From Sphingobacterium corticibacterium (GTDB taxonomy: Bacteria > Bacteroidota > Bacteroidia > Sphingobacteriales > Sphingobacteriaceae): a DNA stretch of 64,000 nucleotides. The stretch spans positions 1,302,001 to 1,366,000 of the forward strand of contig NZ_SGIT01000001.1 in the NCBI RefSeq assembly GCF_004208525.1, in the 5' to 3' direction. The translations under genes and the position numbers were made by a program. Shown here piece by piece: positions 34,709 to 42,774 of the stretch. Numbering within the stretch: the first letter of the stretch is position 1; each line of letters begins with the position of its first letter. The notes beneath the pieces are model-generated. The model did not search any database, was not told the DNA's origin, and saw only the letters and a list, made by a program, of their open reading frames with translations.

Positions 34709-35620
34709 ATGGGAAAAACAAAAGCTTTTTCGACCACGATAAAATTAGGCGCTCTGGGGGTATTATGCTACCCTCTTTTTCTGACTGCTAAATCCGCTGA
34801 ATATAACGTTAATGAACCCTTTTCTGTTTCGATTGCTCCCGATTCGATCGGTGTGGAAGTCGTAAACGGCGAAATAAATATTATCCACCGTATCGAGCGA
34901 AAAGAAACGTATTATGCATTGAGCCGGCGATATAATATCCCTGTAAACCGTATCATGGAGGTGAACAATAAAAAAACCCTTAAACCTGGTGATACCGTAA
35001 AGGTTCCTACCGGCAGACAAGGGTCTTCGATGACAACTGTTTCATCGGCTCCGCAAACCCAGCAACAGGAACAACCCATGGTGTTAACCGAATATAAAGT
35101 TGGTAAAAGCGAAACCCTATATGCTATTTCTAGACGGTTTGGCACAACGGTAGAGGCGATTAAAAAAATGAACGATCTCCAATCAGATTCTCTCCGGGAG
35201 GGCATCACGCTGAAAATCCCAAATGCGGATTATCGAGAGCCTATTCCAGAAATCCCTCAACAGCCCATTCTTATCGATACGTCTTCCACTTTGGAGTTAA
35301 CCCCGGAACAAATCATTGCATCAAATCGCTATGGTATTCGCGAAAAACAAGAAAAGGGCATTGGCGTATGGATTAATGATCTGGAGACGGATGGTAAAAG
35401 TAATCTCGCCCTTCACAAAACTGCCCCCATAGGCACCATTTTAAAAATCACGAATCCAATGACGCGGAATGTTACCTACGCCAAGGTAGTCGGAAAATTC
35501 ACGGATACGGCCGAGACAAAAGACGCTATTGTCGTCTTATCAAAATCTGCTGCGGCTTACATCGGTGCCCTTGACAGAAGGTTTTTGATAGAAATAGCAT
35601 ATGGTGTACCTTTGCAATAA
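34709..35620 (+). CDS. LysM peptidoglycan-binding protein with RlpA-like C-terminal domain
   Basis: After an N-terminal hydrophobic segment (residues 10-27) come two LysM repeats, RIERKETYYALSRRYNIPVNRIMEVNN at about 61-100 and YKVGKSETLYAISRRFGTTVEAIKKMN at about 129-170, each with the expected peptidoglycan-binding helices. A Gln/Pro/Ser-rich linker joins them. The C-terminus (about 212-303) resembles the double-psi beta-barrel of RlpA (HKTAPIGTILKITNPMTRNVTYAKVVG). A cell-wall binding role, perhaps with lytic or scaffold function, is inferred. It lies 20 bp before the uridine kinase gene. Confidence 0.8.
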   Translation: MGKTKAFSTTIKLGALGVLCYPLFLTAKSAEYNVNEPFSVSIAPDSIGVEVVNGEINIIHRIERKETYYALSRRYNIPVNRIMEVNNKKTLKPGDTVKVPTGRQGSSMTTVSSAPQTQQQEQPMVLTEYKVGKSETLYAISRRFGTTVEAIKKMNDLQSDSLREGITLKIPNADYREPIPEIPQQPILIDTSSTLELTPEQIIASNRYGIREKQEKGIGVWINDLETDGKSNLALHKTAPIGTILKITNPMTRNVTYAKVVGKFTDTAETKDAIVVLSKSAAAYIGALDRRFLIEIAYGVPLQ

Positions 35621-35640
35621 ATAAACTTAGGAAGGTATAA

Positions 35641-36285
35641 ATGGATAAACCATACGTTATCGGTATTGCGGGCAGTAGTGGATCAGGCAAAACGTTCTTT
35701 CTAAGACGTTTTCTCGATCATTTTCATCCTGATCAAATTACACTCATTTCGCAAGACGATTATTATATCCCCGCAAATACCAAAACAAAAGAAGAAAATC
35801 GGTTATATAACTTTGATTTGCCCACGGCTATTAATCGAGAATCTTTCTTCCACGATATAAAACAACTTTTCGACGGACATACCGTTTACCGACAGGAATA
35901 TACTTTTAATAATCCTAATATTACCCCTAAAATACTCGAAATTAAGCCTGCCCCCATCCTCATTGTAGAAGGTTTATTTATTTTCCATTACCAGGAGGTT
36001 AACGAACTACTAGATTATCGGATTTTCCTAGATGCTTCGGAATCAGTTGCGCTAGAAAGGAGACTGCAACGAGACCTAATGGAAAGAGGATATGATCATG
36101 ACGATGTGATGTACAAATGGATAAACCATGTTGTTCCGGCTTATGAACAATATTTGGTTCCATTTAAATCGGCATGTGATTTAGTGATCATCAATAACAC
36201 GAATGATCCTAAGATCATTGATAATGCCGCTCGTGAAATTTCAGTTGGACTTAAACCTATGCGAATTACCACAAATAAAAAGTGA
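35641..36285 (+). CDS. udk: Uridine kinase-like protein
   Basis: Walker A is GSSGSGKT at residues 11-18. ISQDDYYIP near 37 and NFDLPTAINRESFFHDIKQL near 59 are the nucleoside-binding segments of uridine kinases, and ILIVEGLFIFHYQEV near 103 is the Walker B-like block. RRLQRDLMERGYDHDDVMYKW near 142 is the lid. It phosphorylates uridine or cytidine with ATP or GTP. The 214-residue length is normal. It probably shares a transcript with the upstream LysM gene. Confidence 0.9.
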   Translation: MDKPYVIGIAGSSGSGKTFFLRRFLDHFHPDQITLISQDDYYIPANTKTKEENRLYNFDLPTAINRESFFHDIKQLFDGHTVYRQEYTFNNPNITPKILEIKPAPILIVEGLFIFHYQEVNELLDYRIFLDASESVALERRLQRDLMERGYDHDDVMYKWINHVVPAYEQYLVPFKSACDLVIINNTNDPKIIDNAAREISVGLKPMRITTNKK

Positions 36286-36313
36286 ATAACTATTTAAATT
36301 CAATCTAAACAAT

Positions 36314-36321
36314 TATCTTTG
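36314..36321 (+). promoter_or_regulatory. -7 box for the small Cys-rich gene
   Basis: TATCTTTG matches TAnnTTTG. The ATG at 36330 begins only 8 bp after the box, so the transcript would start within about 3 nt of the start codon. Confidence 0.6.
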
Positions 36322-36329
36322 TAGTTGAG

Positions 36330-36497
36330 ATGGAAAAGATAATAACCCCATTAATCTATATAGAAGATGGGAACCCCTTTCTTGACGAAATCAAAAAAGG
36401 GATAAACTGCAACCCAGATTTGGGATGTTGTGTTTTTAAAAAATGTTGTAAAAAATATAAGCGGGGCAAACGCTGTAAAAAGTGTCCCAAAAGATAG
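36330..36497 (+). CDS. Small Cys-rich protein, 55 residues, unknown function
   Basis: A short open frame not recognisable by length alone is supported by an exact -7 box in front of it and by its composition. Residues 1-32 are neutral; residues 34-52 carry seven Cys in a Lys/Arg-rich tail: CC, KKCCKKYKRGKRCKKCP. Spacing of the Cys pairs suggests a metal or thiol function, but no named family is recognised. The predicted leader is nearly absent, so translation would be leaderless. It lies 44 bp after uridine kinase and converges with the MFS gene, with 9 bp between. Confidence 0.7.
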   Translation: MEKIITPLIYIEDGNPFLDEIKKGINCNPDLGCCVFKKCCKKYKRGKRCKKCPKR

Positions 36498-36506
36498 TCT
36501 TATATA

Positions 36507-37730
36507 CTATTCTTCCATATAGTTTAAATCTTTATCGAAGCTCTCCTCTAGTCTCGTCAAGGCGAAAATAGCAATAATAGATAATAGTATAGTGACTGCC
36601 ATTGCTGCGTGGAGTATCCCCATATTTGGCACCAACCAACCATATAAAAGTGTGGACGGGATCAATGCCCCCCGCACAAAATTTGGAGCCGTCGTAGCCA
36701 CTGTCGCACGGAGATTTGTACCAAACTGCTCGGCAGAAATAGTGACAAACGTGGCCCAGTAACCCACACCAAGTCCTAATAGAAATGCCAACACCAAGAA
36801 CTTATTTTCGGAAATACCGGTACTGGATAAATACCACACGGAGAATAAGATAATGAGCACCTGGCAGATAAAGACCACCTTTTTTCTGGATCTGAACCAT
36901 TGCGCCAACAATCCCGCAAAAACATCGCCCAACGAAATACCTAAATAGGTGAACATTACGCCCTTTCCTGCACTCAACGGCGTTTCACTTTGCAAAGCTC
37001 GCCCGATCTCTGGTGCTTGCGTGACCAAAACGCCCACCACAAACCAAATAGGCAACCCAATACAAAGGCAATATACATATCGAAGAAAACGTTCTTTCTT
37101 GTTGAATAGCATCCATAAACTTCCCTTAACGGCTTGCTGGTTATCTTTCTTCTTAAATAACCCTGATTCAAATGTTCCGACACGCAGTAACAACAAACAA
37201 AGCCCCATTCCACCACCAACAAAATAAGCTGTCCGCCAGTCAAACCATTCGGAAACATAGTACGCCAAAATCGCCCCCAATACACCTAACCCGGCTACGA
37301 TCATGGTACCATATCCACGTTTTCCCTTATCCATACTCTCGCTAACCAATGTAATGCCTGCTCCTAGCTCGCCGGCAAGGCCTATACCTGCCACGAAACG
37401 AATCCAGGCATAGGTGTTTACATCTTGAACAAAGCCATTGTATAGGTTTGCCAGTGAATACAGAACAATAGATCCAAAAAGCACTTTTAACCGTCCGAAT
37501 TTATCGGCAATAACACCCCAAATAATCCCACCAAGCAGTAATCCTGCCATTTGCATATTCAACACAAACTCCCCCTCAGACCGCATCTGCCCTTCTGGAA
37601 TCCCGATATCTTTAAACGATTGTACCCGTACGATGGAGAAAATAATTAAATCATAGATATCCACAAAATAGCCAAGCGATGCGACCAAGACCAGCAGCCA
37701 TACTTTACCGGGTTTAGGATTACTTTCCAT
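36507..37730 (-). CDS. MFS transporter
   Basis: The 407-residue protein has about 12 hydrophobic helices. The loop-2 motif GVIADKFGRLKVLFG (about residues 76-90) is the major facilitator motif G-x-x-x-D-x-x-G-R. The first helix has FVDIYDLIIFSIVRVQ, the Asp-containing TM1 of the SP/AAHS-like branch, and RFVAGIGLAGELGAGITLV near 111 is the TM4 signature. Aromatic acid or sugar-acid carriers share these features, but the substrate is not clear. Single gene, with a TA-rich region upstream. Confidence 0.88.
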   Translation of the reverse strand: MESNPKPGKVWLLVLVASLGYFVDIYDLIIFSIVRVQSFKDIGIPEGQMRSEGEFVLNMQMAGLLLGGIIWGVIADKFGRLKVLFGSIVLYSLANLYNGFVQDVNTYAWIRFVAGIGLAGELGAGITLVSESMDKGKRGYGTMIVAGLGVLGAILAYYVSEWFDWRTAYFVGGGMGLCLLLLRVGTFESGLFKKKDNQQAVKGSLWMLFNKKERFLRYVYCLCIGLPIWFVVGVLVTQAPEIGRALQSETPLSAGKGVMFTYLGISLGDVFAGLLAQWFRSRKKVVFICQVLIILFSVWYLSSTGISENKFLVLAFLLGLGVGYWATFVTISAEQFGTNLRATVATTAPNFVRGALIPSTLLYGWLVPNMGILHAAMAVTILLSIIAIFALTRLEESFDKDLNYMEE

Positions 37731-37823
37731 AATAGTTTAGCGTTGAGGCGCGCAATTTACAATCTTTTCTATTTATTACAAGAAATAAACAATCATAATC
37801 TGCTTTAAATATGGGGGGAGTCC

Positions 37824-37831
37824 TATATTTG
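37824..37831 (+). promoter_or_regulatory. -7 box for the lipoprotein-SCO-cytochrome operon
   Basis: TATATTTG matches TAnnTTTG, about 33 nt before the start at 37864. No other plus-strand promoter is seen before 39384. Confidence 0.6.
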
Positions 37832-37863
37832 TAATATTGAACATCACTAAATAAAAAACGAAC

Positions 37864-38301
37864 ATGATGAAAAAGCTCACTTTGGGCACTTTAGCATTCG
37901 GTTTATTCCTTGCAGGTGCTTGCCAAAACACAAACGGAAAAAACGAAGAAGCCGAAAAGCTAGCAAAGGAGGCTATTGAAATACATGATGAAATCATGCC
38001 TCAAATTTCTACTTTCAACAAACACGACATTTTGATAGATTCTTTGTTAGAAAATCTTTCTATATTAAAAACTGCGGATGTCGATCTCGACACGACAGAA
38101 ACACGTGAAAAGTTCCACGCTTTGAAAGCAAATCTAGAATCAGCTACGGATAAAATGATGGTTTGGATGAAAGAATATGCAATGGATAGCACAGATGTGA
38201 ACTATCAAAAAGCGGAAGTAGAACGTATTTCTGAACTGAAAACAGAATTTGAACAAGTAAAATACGAAGCGGAGAGCCTATTGGCTCCTTTTAAAAAGTA
38301 A
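37864..38301 (+). CDS. Helical lipoprotein of unknown function
   Basis: The signal peptide ends in lipobox LAGAC (Cys20). The remaining 125 residues are strongly helical, with heptad-like spacing and many Glu/Lys, ending in EFEQVKYEAESLLAPFKK. Sphingobacteriia proteins like this were once annotated as viral A-type inclusion protein, which is only a coiled-coil similarity. It is the first gene before SCO and cytochrome c, and its stop is 2 bp from the next start, so a role in the same envelope or respiratory process is inferred from context only. Confidence 0.7.
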   Translation: MMKKLTLGTLAFGLFLAGACQNTNGKNEEAEKLAKEAIEIHDEIMPQISTFNKHDILIDSLLENLSILKTADVDLDTTETREKFHALKANLESATDKMMVWMKEYAMDSTDVNYQKAEVERISELKTEFEQVKYEAESLLAPFKK

Positions 38302-38303
38302 GC

Positions 38304-38948
38304 ATGAAACGTAATCTAACAACATACCTAAGCGTAGTTGCACTTTCGTCTGCTTTATTTGCCTGCTCGGGAACAAGCGAAAAGAAACTACCCATCATCG
38401 GAGAGCGGGAGACGGAAGAGCGAGTAGTAGATGGTAAAACAGTCGTAGACACGATTTATCACCAGATTCCAAGCTTTTCTTTTATTAATCAAGACAGCGT
38501 AGAAATCACCGATAAAGATTTCGACAACAAGGTATATGTTGCTAATTTCTTCTTTACACATTGCCCAAGTATCTGCCCTACCATGCAACGAAACCTGTTA
38601 AAAGTATATGAAAAATACAAAGACGACGAACAGGTCGCTTTTTTATCACACAGTATAGACTTTAAATACGATACGCCAAGCGTACTTAAATCGTATGCGG
38701 AAAAATTAGGTGTTACCAATAAACAATGGCAATTTGTAACGGGTGATAAAAAGGCTATTTATGGCATTGCAGATAAATATCTGGTTTATACAAAAGAAGA
38801 TGAAAATGCACCAGGTGGTTATGATCACCAAAGTTACCTCGTGTTAATTGATCCGCAAAAACGTATCCGAGGCGCCTATGACGGAACCAATGATGAGCAG
38901 GTTGCACAGCTATTTGTCGACTTGGAGATCCTTTTAAAAGAACAATAG
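38304..38948 (+). CDS. SCO1/SenC family copper chaperone (lipoprotein)
   Basis: The 214-residue thioredoxin-like protein has a lipobox LFAC (Cys21). The copper/thiol motif is FFFTHCPSICPTMQ with Cys87 and Cys91, and a third ligand, His175, lies in GGYDHQSYLVLID. All three ligands of the SCO copper site are present. SCO proteins deliver copper to the CuA centre of cytochrome c oxidase. The gene lies between a lipoprotein and a cytochrome c gene. No oxidase genes occur in the window. Confidence 0.92.
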   Translation: MKRNLTTYLSVVALSSALFACSGTSEKKLPIIGERETEERVVDGKTVVDTIYHQIPSFSFINQDSVEITDKDFDNKVYVANFFFTHCPSICPTMQRNLLKVYEKYKDDEQVAFLSHSIDFKYDTPSVLKSYAEKLGVTNKQWQFVTGDKKAIYGIADKYLVYTKEDENAPGGYDHQSYLVLIDPQKRIRGAYDGTNDEQVAQLFVDLEILLKEQ

Positions 38949-38955
38949 ACCTGCC

Positions 38956-39384
38956 ATGCGAAATACGATATTTTCGTTGATAGCAATAAGCATGCTTATC
39001 GGCATGCTTATTTTCTCTTGTCAGCCCCATGTAAGTATCGAAACCGCACAATATGCCATAAATGGGCAAAAACTTTATGTTACCCACTGCCAGAGTTGCC
39101 ACGGTGCAAAAGGCGAGGGATTGGGCATGCTCTATCCCCCATTGACCGATACCGCCTATTTACAGAAAAACAGATCTAAACTCGCGTGTATTGTTAAGAA
39201 CGGCATGACAGGTCCTATCGAGGTTAATGGAAAAATATTTGAGGGCGATATGCCCGCAAATGCCGAATTGACGAACGTAGATATCGCCTATATATTGACG
39301 TATATTACCACTACATTTGGTAATAACACCGAAACATATACACAAGAAGAAGTTAAAAAAAGTCTAGCGGATTGTCGGATGTAA
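38956..39384 (+). CDS. Cytochrome c lipoprotein, monohaem
   Basis: Signal segment ends in FSC (Cys22), a likely lipid attachment. Haem motif CQSCH lies at residues 45-49, and Met99 in EGDMPA is the probable second axial ligand. YPPLTDTAYL near 60 and LTNVDIAYILTYI near 105 are usual helices of the class I fold. It is an envelope electron carrier that probably works with the adjacent SCO protein and a copper oxidase. The gene is 7 bp downstream of sco. Confidence 0.92.
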   Translation: MRNTIFSLIAISMLIGMLIFSCQPHVSIETAQYAINGQKLYVTHCQSCHGAKGEGLGMLYPPLTDTAYLQKNRSKLACIVKNGMTGPIEVNGKIFEGDMPANAELTNVDIAYILTYITTTFGNNTETYTQEEVKKSLADCRM

Positions 39385-39403
39385 TTGTTGTTTATAGCGG
39401 CGT

Positions 39404-39489
39404 ATAAAAAAGAAGGTTTCCAAACGGGGAGAATGGAAACCTTTCTAAACTAACCAATTATAAACCTAAATTATGATACTACAAAGATA
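39404..39489 (-). ncRNA. Small RNA-like unit, copy C of a four-copy family
   Basis: On the minus strand, TATCTTTG (39489-39482) is followed 7 nt later by CATAATTTAGG and TTTATAATTGGTTAG, the same boxes as copies A and B. The terminator stem is of different sequence (AAGGTTTCCA with TGGAAACCTT), but its loop again contains CUCCCCG. A T-run follows. The predicted RNA is about 75 nt. It is antisense to no gene; it points toward the 3' end of cytochrome c. The remaining gap to 39599 contains AT-rich sequence with TGTTAAATA and no gene. Confidence 0.62.
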
Positions 39490-39627
39490 AGCCAGATTAG
39501 TTGATTATGCAAATAATCCCCTCCTAAAAAAGCATATTTAACAAAACATTAACATTAGTGTTCTAAATACACTATCTAGCACTCGATTTATAACAAATAT
39601 TTGACATTTAAGGCTTCATTTTTTTGC

Positions 39628-39653
39628 TACATTTGCACCCGAATGAACGTTCA
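39628..39653 (+). promoter_or_regulatory. tetR promoter and overlapping operator palindrome
   Basis: TACATTTG (39628-39635) is the -7 box; a TTTG at 39600-39603 is 24 bp upstream of it. TGAACGTTCA (39644-39653) is a perfect 10-bp palindrome that covers the tetR start codon at 39643 and lies next to the predicted start of transcription, which fits an autoregulatory TetR operator. Confidence 0.6.
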
Positions 39654-40218
39654 ATTGCTAAATAAAAAAGAGGCGATTTTCGAAAGCACGCTCAAACTTG
39701 TTAATGAGTATGGCTTTCACGGTACGCCAATGAGTCAGATTGCTGCGCATGCTAATGTCGCTACCGGTACAATCTACCATTATTTCAGTTCCAAGGATGA
39801 ATTGATTTTAGAACTTTTTAAATATTGCCGGGAAAAAACAAACGAGCATATTTTCAGCTTTGAGGAAGATCTGCCCTATAAGGAGAAGTTCTTTTACATT
39901 TGGAATCGTTTGGTGGAATACTATGTGGCACATAGAGAAACGTTTTGGTTTATAGAACAATTCTACTCGTCACCCTATTATGAACTGATAAAACAAAAAA
40001 AGACAACCTATTATGGTGTTGACAAAATGCATCTGTTTTTTGAAGAAGGCATAAAATCCGGTATTCTCCGAAACGTCAGTTTCTACACGTTAATATCGGT
40101 ATACATAGGAGCAGCGACATCCCATGTGAAAATGGTTACCTATGGCTTTTGTAAAATGCAGGCAAAAGGCCGTGAGGAGTTAATTGAAATAATTTGGAAT
40201 GGTGTTAAAAATCAATAA
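39643..40218 (+). CDS. TetR/AcrR family transcriptional regulator
   Basis: The start at 39643 gives MNVQLLNKKEAIFESTLKLVNEYGFHG. The helix-turn-helix is PMSQIAAHANVATGTIYHYFSSKDELILEL (about residues 30-58), typical of TetR repressors. The C-terminal region (about 65-191) is the ligand-binding part and has no clear family match. It is the first gene of the operon with TolC, MFP and RND genes, so it most likely represses efflux. The leader is about 2 nt, giving a near-leaderless message. Confidence 0.92.
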   Translation: MNVQLLNKKEAIFESTLKLVNEYGFHGTPMSQIAAHANVATGTIYHYFSSKDELILELFKYCREKTNEHIFSFEEDLPYKEKFFYIWNRLVEYYVAHRETFWFIEQFYSSPYYELIKQKKTTYYGVDKMHLFFEEGIKSGILRNVSFYTLISVYIGAATSHVKMVTYGFCKMQAKGREELIEIIWNGVKNQ

Positions 40219-40219
40219 T

Positions 40220-41563
40220 ATGAAGTTAAAAAAAGTTGCTTTATCGTTGCTTCTTGCGTGCTGTGTCGCGGGATACGCACAAGCACAATCTGTTAATACT
40301 AAGGAGAAATCTGAAAAACTCAACAGTGACGCTACACTGGACGAGCTAATTGACTATGCGCTACGTAATAAGATAGATTTAAAACAGGCTCAAATTGACC
40401 AGGAGATTGGAGAGCGGGAAATCGCATCAGCATTGTCAGGATGGCTTCCACAAATTAATGCGTCGGCTTCCCTGATCCACAATATCAAACTACAAACGAT
40501 GGTCTTCGAAGGCCAAGCCAGACAGTTAGGGGTAAAAAATAATAGTACCGTTGGCTTTCAGGCTGATCAGGCAATTCTTAGCCCAGAATTATTTCAAGCA
40601 TCCCGTGCGGCGAAATACATACGTCAGCAGAACAACCTGAATTTGGAGAACACAAAAGTAAATACGGTGGTGGACGTAAGTAAAGCGTATTACGACATCC
40701 TTACTTCAGAAGAAACGATTAAGATTATTAATGAGAATATCACCCGTCTAAAACGGCAGTATACAGAAGCTAATGCACGTTACGAAACCGGATTAGTCGA
40801 CAAGATAGACTATAAACGGGCACAGATATCGTTGAATAATGCCAATGCACAATTAAAATCAGCCAACGAGGCTCGGAAATATAAGTACGATTATCTAAAA
40901 TCTCTTATAAATATTCCAACAGCGGAAGAAATTTCATTATCCTTCGTCAATCAGTCGTTAGAATCTAATATCTTATTGGATACTACTGAATTGCTTCATA
41001 TTGCCGACCGTGTGGAATTCCGCCAGCTGGAAACGTTGCGGGAAATCCAGAAATTGAATACACAATACCAAAAGTGGAGCTTTATGCCGCGATTGGGTGC
41101 TTACGCAAATTACAATTTCAATTACCTAAACAACGAATTTAGCCAGTTGTATGCGCATAACTATCCCAGTTCGGCGGTCGGTTTGTCGTTAACCTTTCCG
41201 ATTTTCACGGGTACAAAACGTATACAGGAAATCCGTAGATCGGAATTGGAAGAAGAGCGAATCGAGTGGGATCTACAGAATTTAGAGAATATGATTAGTA
41301 CGGAGTATTCTGCAGCCATGGCCAGCTATCGTTCTAATATGAATGAGTGGAGGAATGCAAAAGAAAATATGAATTTATCTGAAGAAGTATATAACACGAT
41401 AAAGTTACAATACGATGCGGGTGTGAAAACCTATTTAGAGTTGATGACGGCGGAAACCGATCTTAAAACCACGCAGTTAAATTATCTCAATGCATTATAT
41501 GCTGTTCTTTCTAGCAAGTTAGACATTCAGAAAGCATTAGGAACAGTAGAAACAACACGATAA
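40220..41563 (+). CDS. TolC family outer-membrane efflux protein
   Basis: The start at 40220 gives a signal peptide (MKLKKVALSLLLACC...AQAQ). The mature part shows two TolC repeats with long coiled coils: TLDELIDYALRNKIDLKQAQIDQEIGEREI near residue 48, SKAYYDILTSEETIKIINENITRLKRQY near 150, and LEEERIEWDLQNLENMISTEYSAAMASYRSNM near 345, followed by YDAGVKTYLELMTAETDL near 408. It forms the outer-membrane channel of the tripartite pump. It lies 1 bp after tetR and 38 bp before the adaptor gene. Confidence 0.93.
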   Translation: MKLKKVALSLLLACCVAGYAQAQSVNTKEKSEKLNSDATLDELIDYALRNKIDLKQAQIDQEIGEREIASALSGWLPQINASASLIHNIKLQTMVFEGQARQLGVKNNSTVGFQADQAILSPELFQASRAAKYIRQQNNLNLENTKVNTVVDVSKAYYDILTSEETIKIINENITRLKRQYTEANARYETGLVDKIDYKRAQISLNNANAQLKSANEARKYKYDYLKSLINIPTAEEISLSFVNQSLESNILLDTTELLHIADRVEFRQLETLREIQKLNTQYQKWSFMPRLGAYANYNFNYLNNEFSQLYAHNYPSSAVGLSLTFPIFTGTKRIQEIRRSELEEERIEWDLQNLENMISTEYSAAMASYRSNMNEWRNAKENMNLSEEVYNTIKLQYDAGVKTYLELMTAETDLKTTQLNYLNALYAVLSSKLDIQKALGTVETTR

Positions 41564-41601
41564 AACAACCCTTAACAATCAACCACGAAATACACGAAAA
41601 C

Positions 41602-42741
41602 ATGAATACGAATTATTTATTTTCTGCACTAATTATAGGTTCTGCTTTGTTCTGGCAATCTTGCGGCTCTAAGGACGGCGCACAGCAACAGCAAGGAGCT
41701 GCCCAGGGGCAAATGGCCACCCCTGTGACGACAACGATGGTAGAGAAACAGATAGTTTCTGGCATCAAAAGCTATCCGGCCAGTGTTGTTCCGCTCCAGG
41801 AAGCCGATCTAATGGCGGAAGTATCAGGGTATGTGACTAAAATATATGTCGCGGACGGTGCTACCGTAAAACAAGGACAACCTTTGTATGAAATCGATCG
41901 CATTCGCTATCAAGCGGCTGTTGATCAGGCAAAAGCAAATTTGGAGATCGCTAAAGCGAATCTACAACGTGTAGAAAAAGATTTAACACGTTATCAGACG
42001 CTTGCGGAACAAGATGCGATTGCAAAGCAGACGTTAGATTACGCGCTAACAGATGTCAATAATCAAAAAGCACAGATCCAAGCAGCACAAGCCGCATTGA
42101 CCACGGCACAAACCAACCTGGAACGTTCTATTATACGCGCTCCTTTCAGTGGTGCCCTAGGGATTTCACAAGTTCGTACAGGCGCATTGGTTTCCCCTGG
42201 TACAACACGTTTAAACACCATCAGTGCAATCGATCCGATTGCTGTTGAGTTTCAAATTAGCGAGAGAGAAATTTCTGAATTTGCAGCTTATCAGTCCGGT
42301 AAATCGTCGACCGAAATTAGTGTTTCCTTACCTGATAGAACCACCTACACGCATACCGGAAAAATCGCAACCATGGATAGAGCTGTTGACCCTACTACAG
42401 GAAGATTAAAAGTACGTGCGTCGTTCAGTAATTCGCAAAACGATCTACGTGCAGGGATGAACCTGACCATGAATGTGAAAAGCACTTCGGCTTCAGAACA
42501 ATTGGTTATCCCGTTTAAAGCTGTACAAGATCAACTGGGTGTTTATAATGTATACGTCGTAAACGACAGCAGCCAAGCAGAGATACGTCCTGTAGAACTC
42601 GGTTTAAAGCTCGAAGATAAAGTCGTTGTAAATTCAGGTTTAGAAGCGGGAAACAAAATTGTTGTAGATGGTATCCTGAATGTACGTAGTGGAGCAAAAG
42701 TTGTTGAACAACCAGCAGCACAAGACACGCCACAGAAATAG
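41602..42741 (+). CDS. RND efflux membrane-fusion adaptor (lipoprotein)
   Basis: A lipobox WQSC (Cys21) follows a short signal. The hybrid-barrel and lipoyl blocks VVPLQEADLMAEVSGYVTKIYVADGATVKQGQPLYEID are at residues of about 60-99. The alpha-hairpin is at about 105-168 with QAKANLEIAKANLQRVEKDL. SIIRAPFSGALGISQVRTGALVSPG near 182 is the second lipoyl half. The C-terminal barrel ends in EAGNKIVVDGILNVRSGAKV. It bridges the RND pump and TolC. Part of the tetR operon. Confidence 0.94.
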   Translation: MNTNYLFSALIIGSALFWQSCGSKDGAQQQQGAAQGQMATPVTTTMVEKQIVSGIKSYPASVVPLQEADLMAEVSGYVTKIYVADGATVKQGQPLYEIDRIRYQAAVDQAKANLEIAKANLQRVEKDLTRYQTLAEQDAIAKQTLDYALTDVNNQKAQIQAAQAALTTAQTNLERSIIRAPFSGALGISQVRTGALVSPGTTRLNTISAIDPIAVEFQISEREISEFAAYQSGKSSTEISVSLPDRTTYTHTGKIATMDRAVDPTTGRLKVRASFSNSQNDLRAGMNLTMNVKSTSASEQLVIPFKAVQDQLGVYNVYVVNDSSQAEIRPVELGLKLEDKVVVNSGLEAGNKIVVDGILNVRSGAKVVEQPAAQDTPQK

Positions 42742-42774
42742 TTGTTGAAAACTTAAACAAGTAGAAAAAATAGT

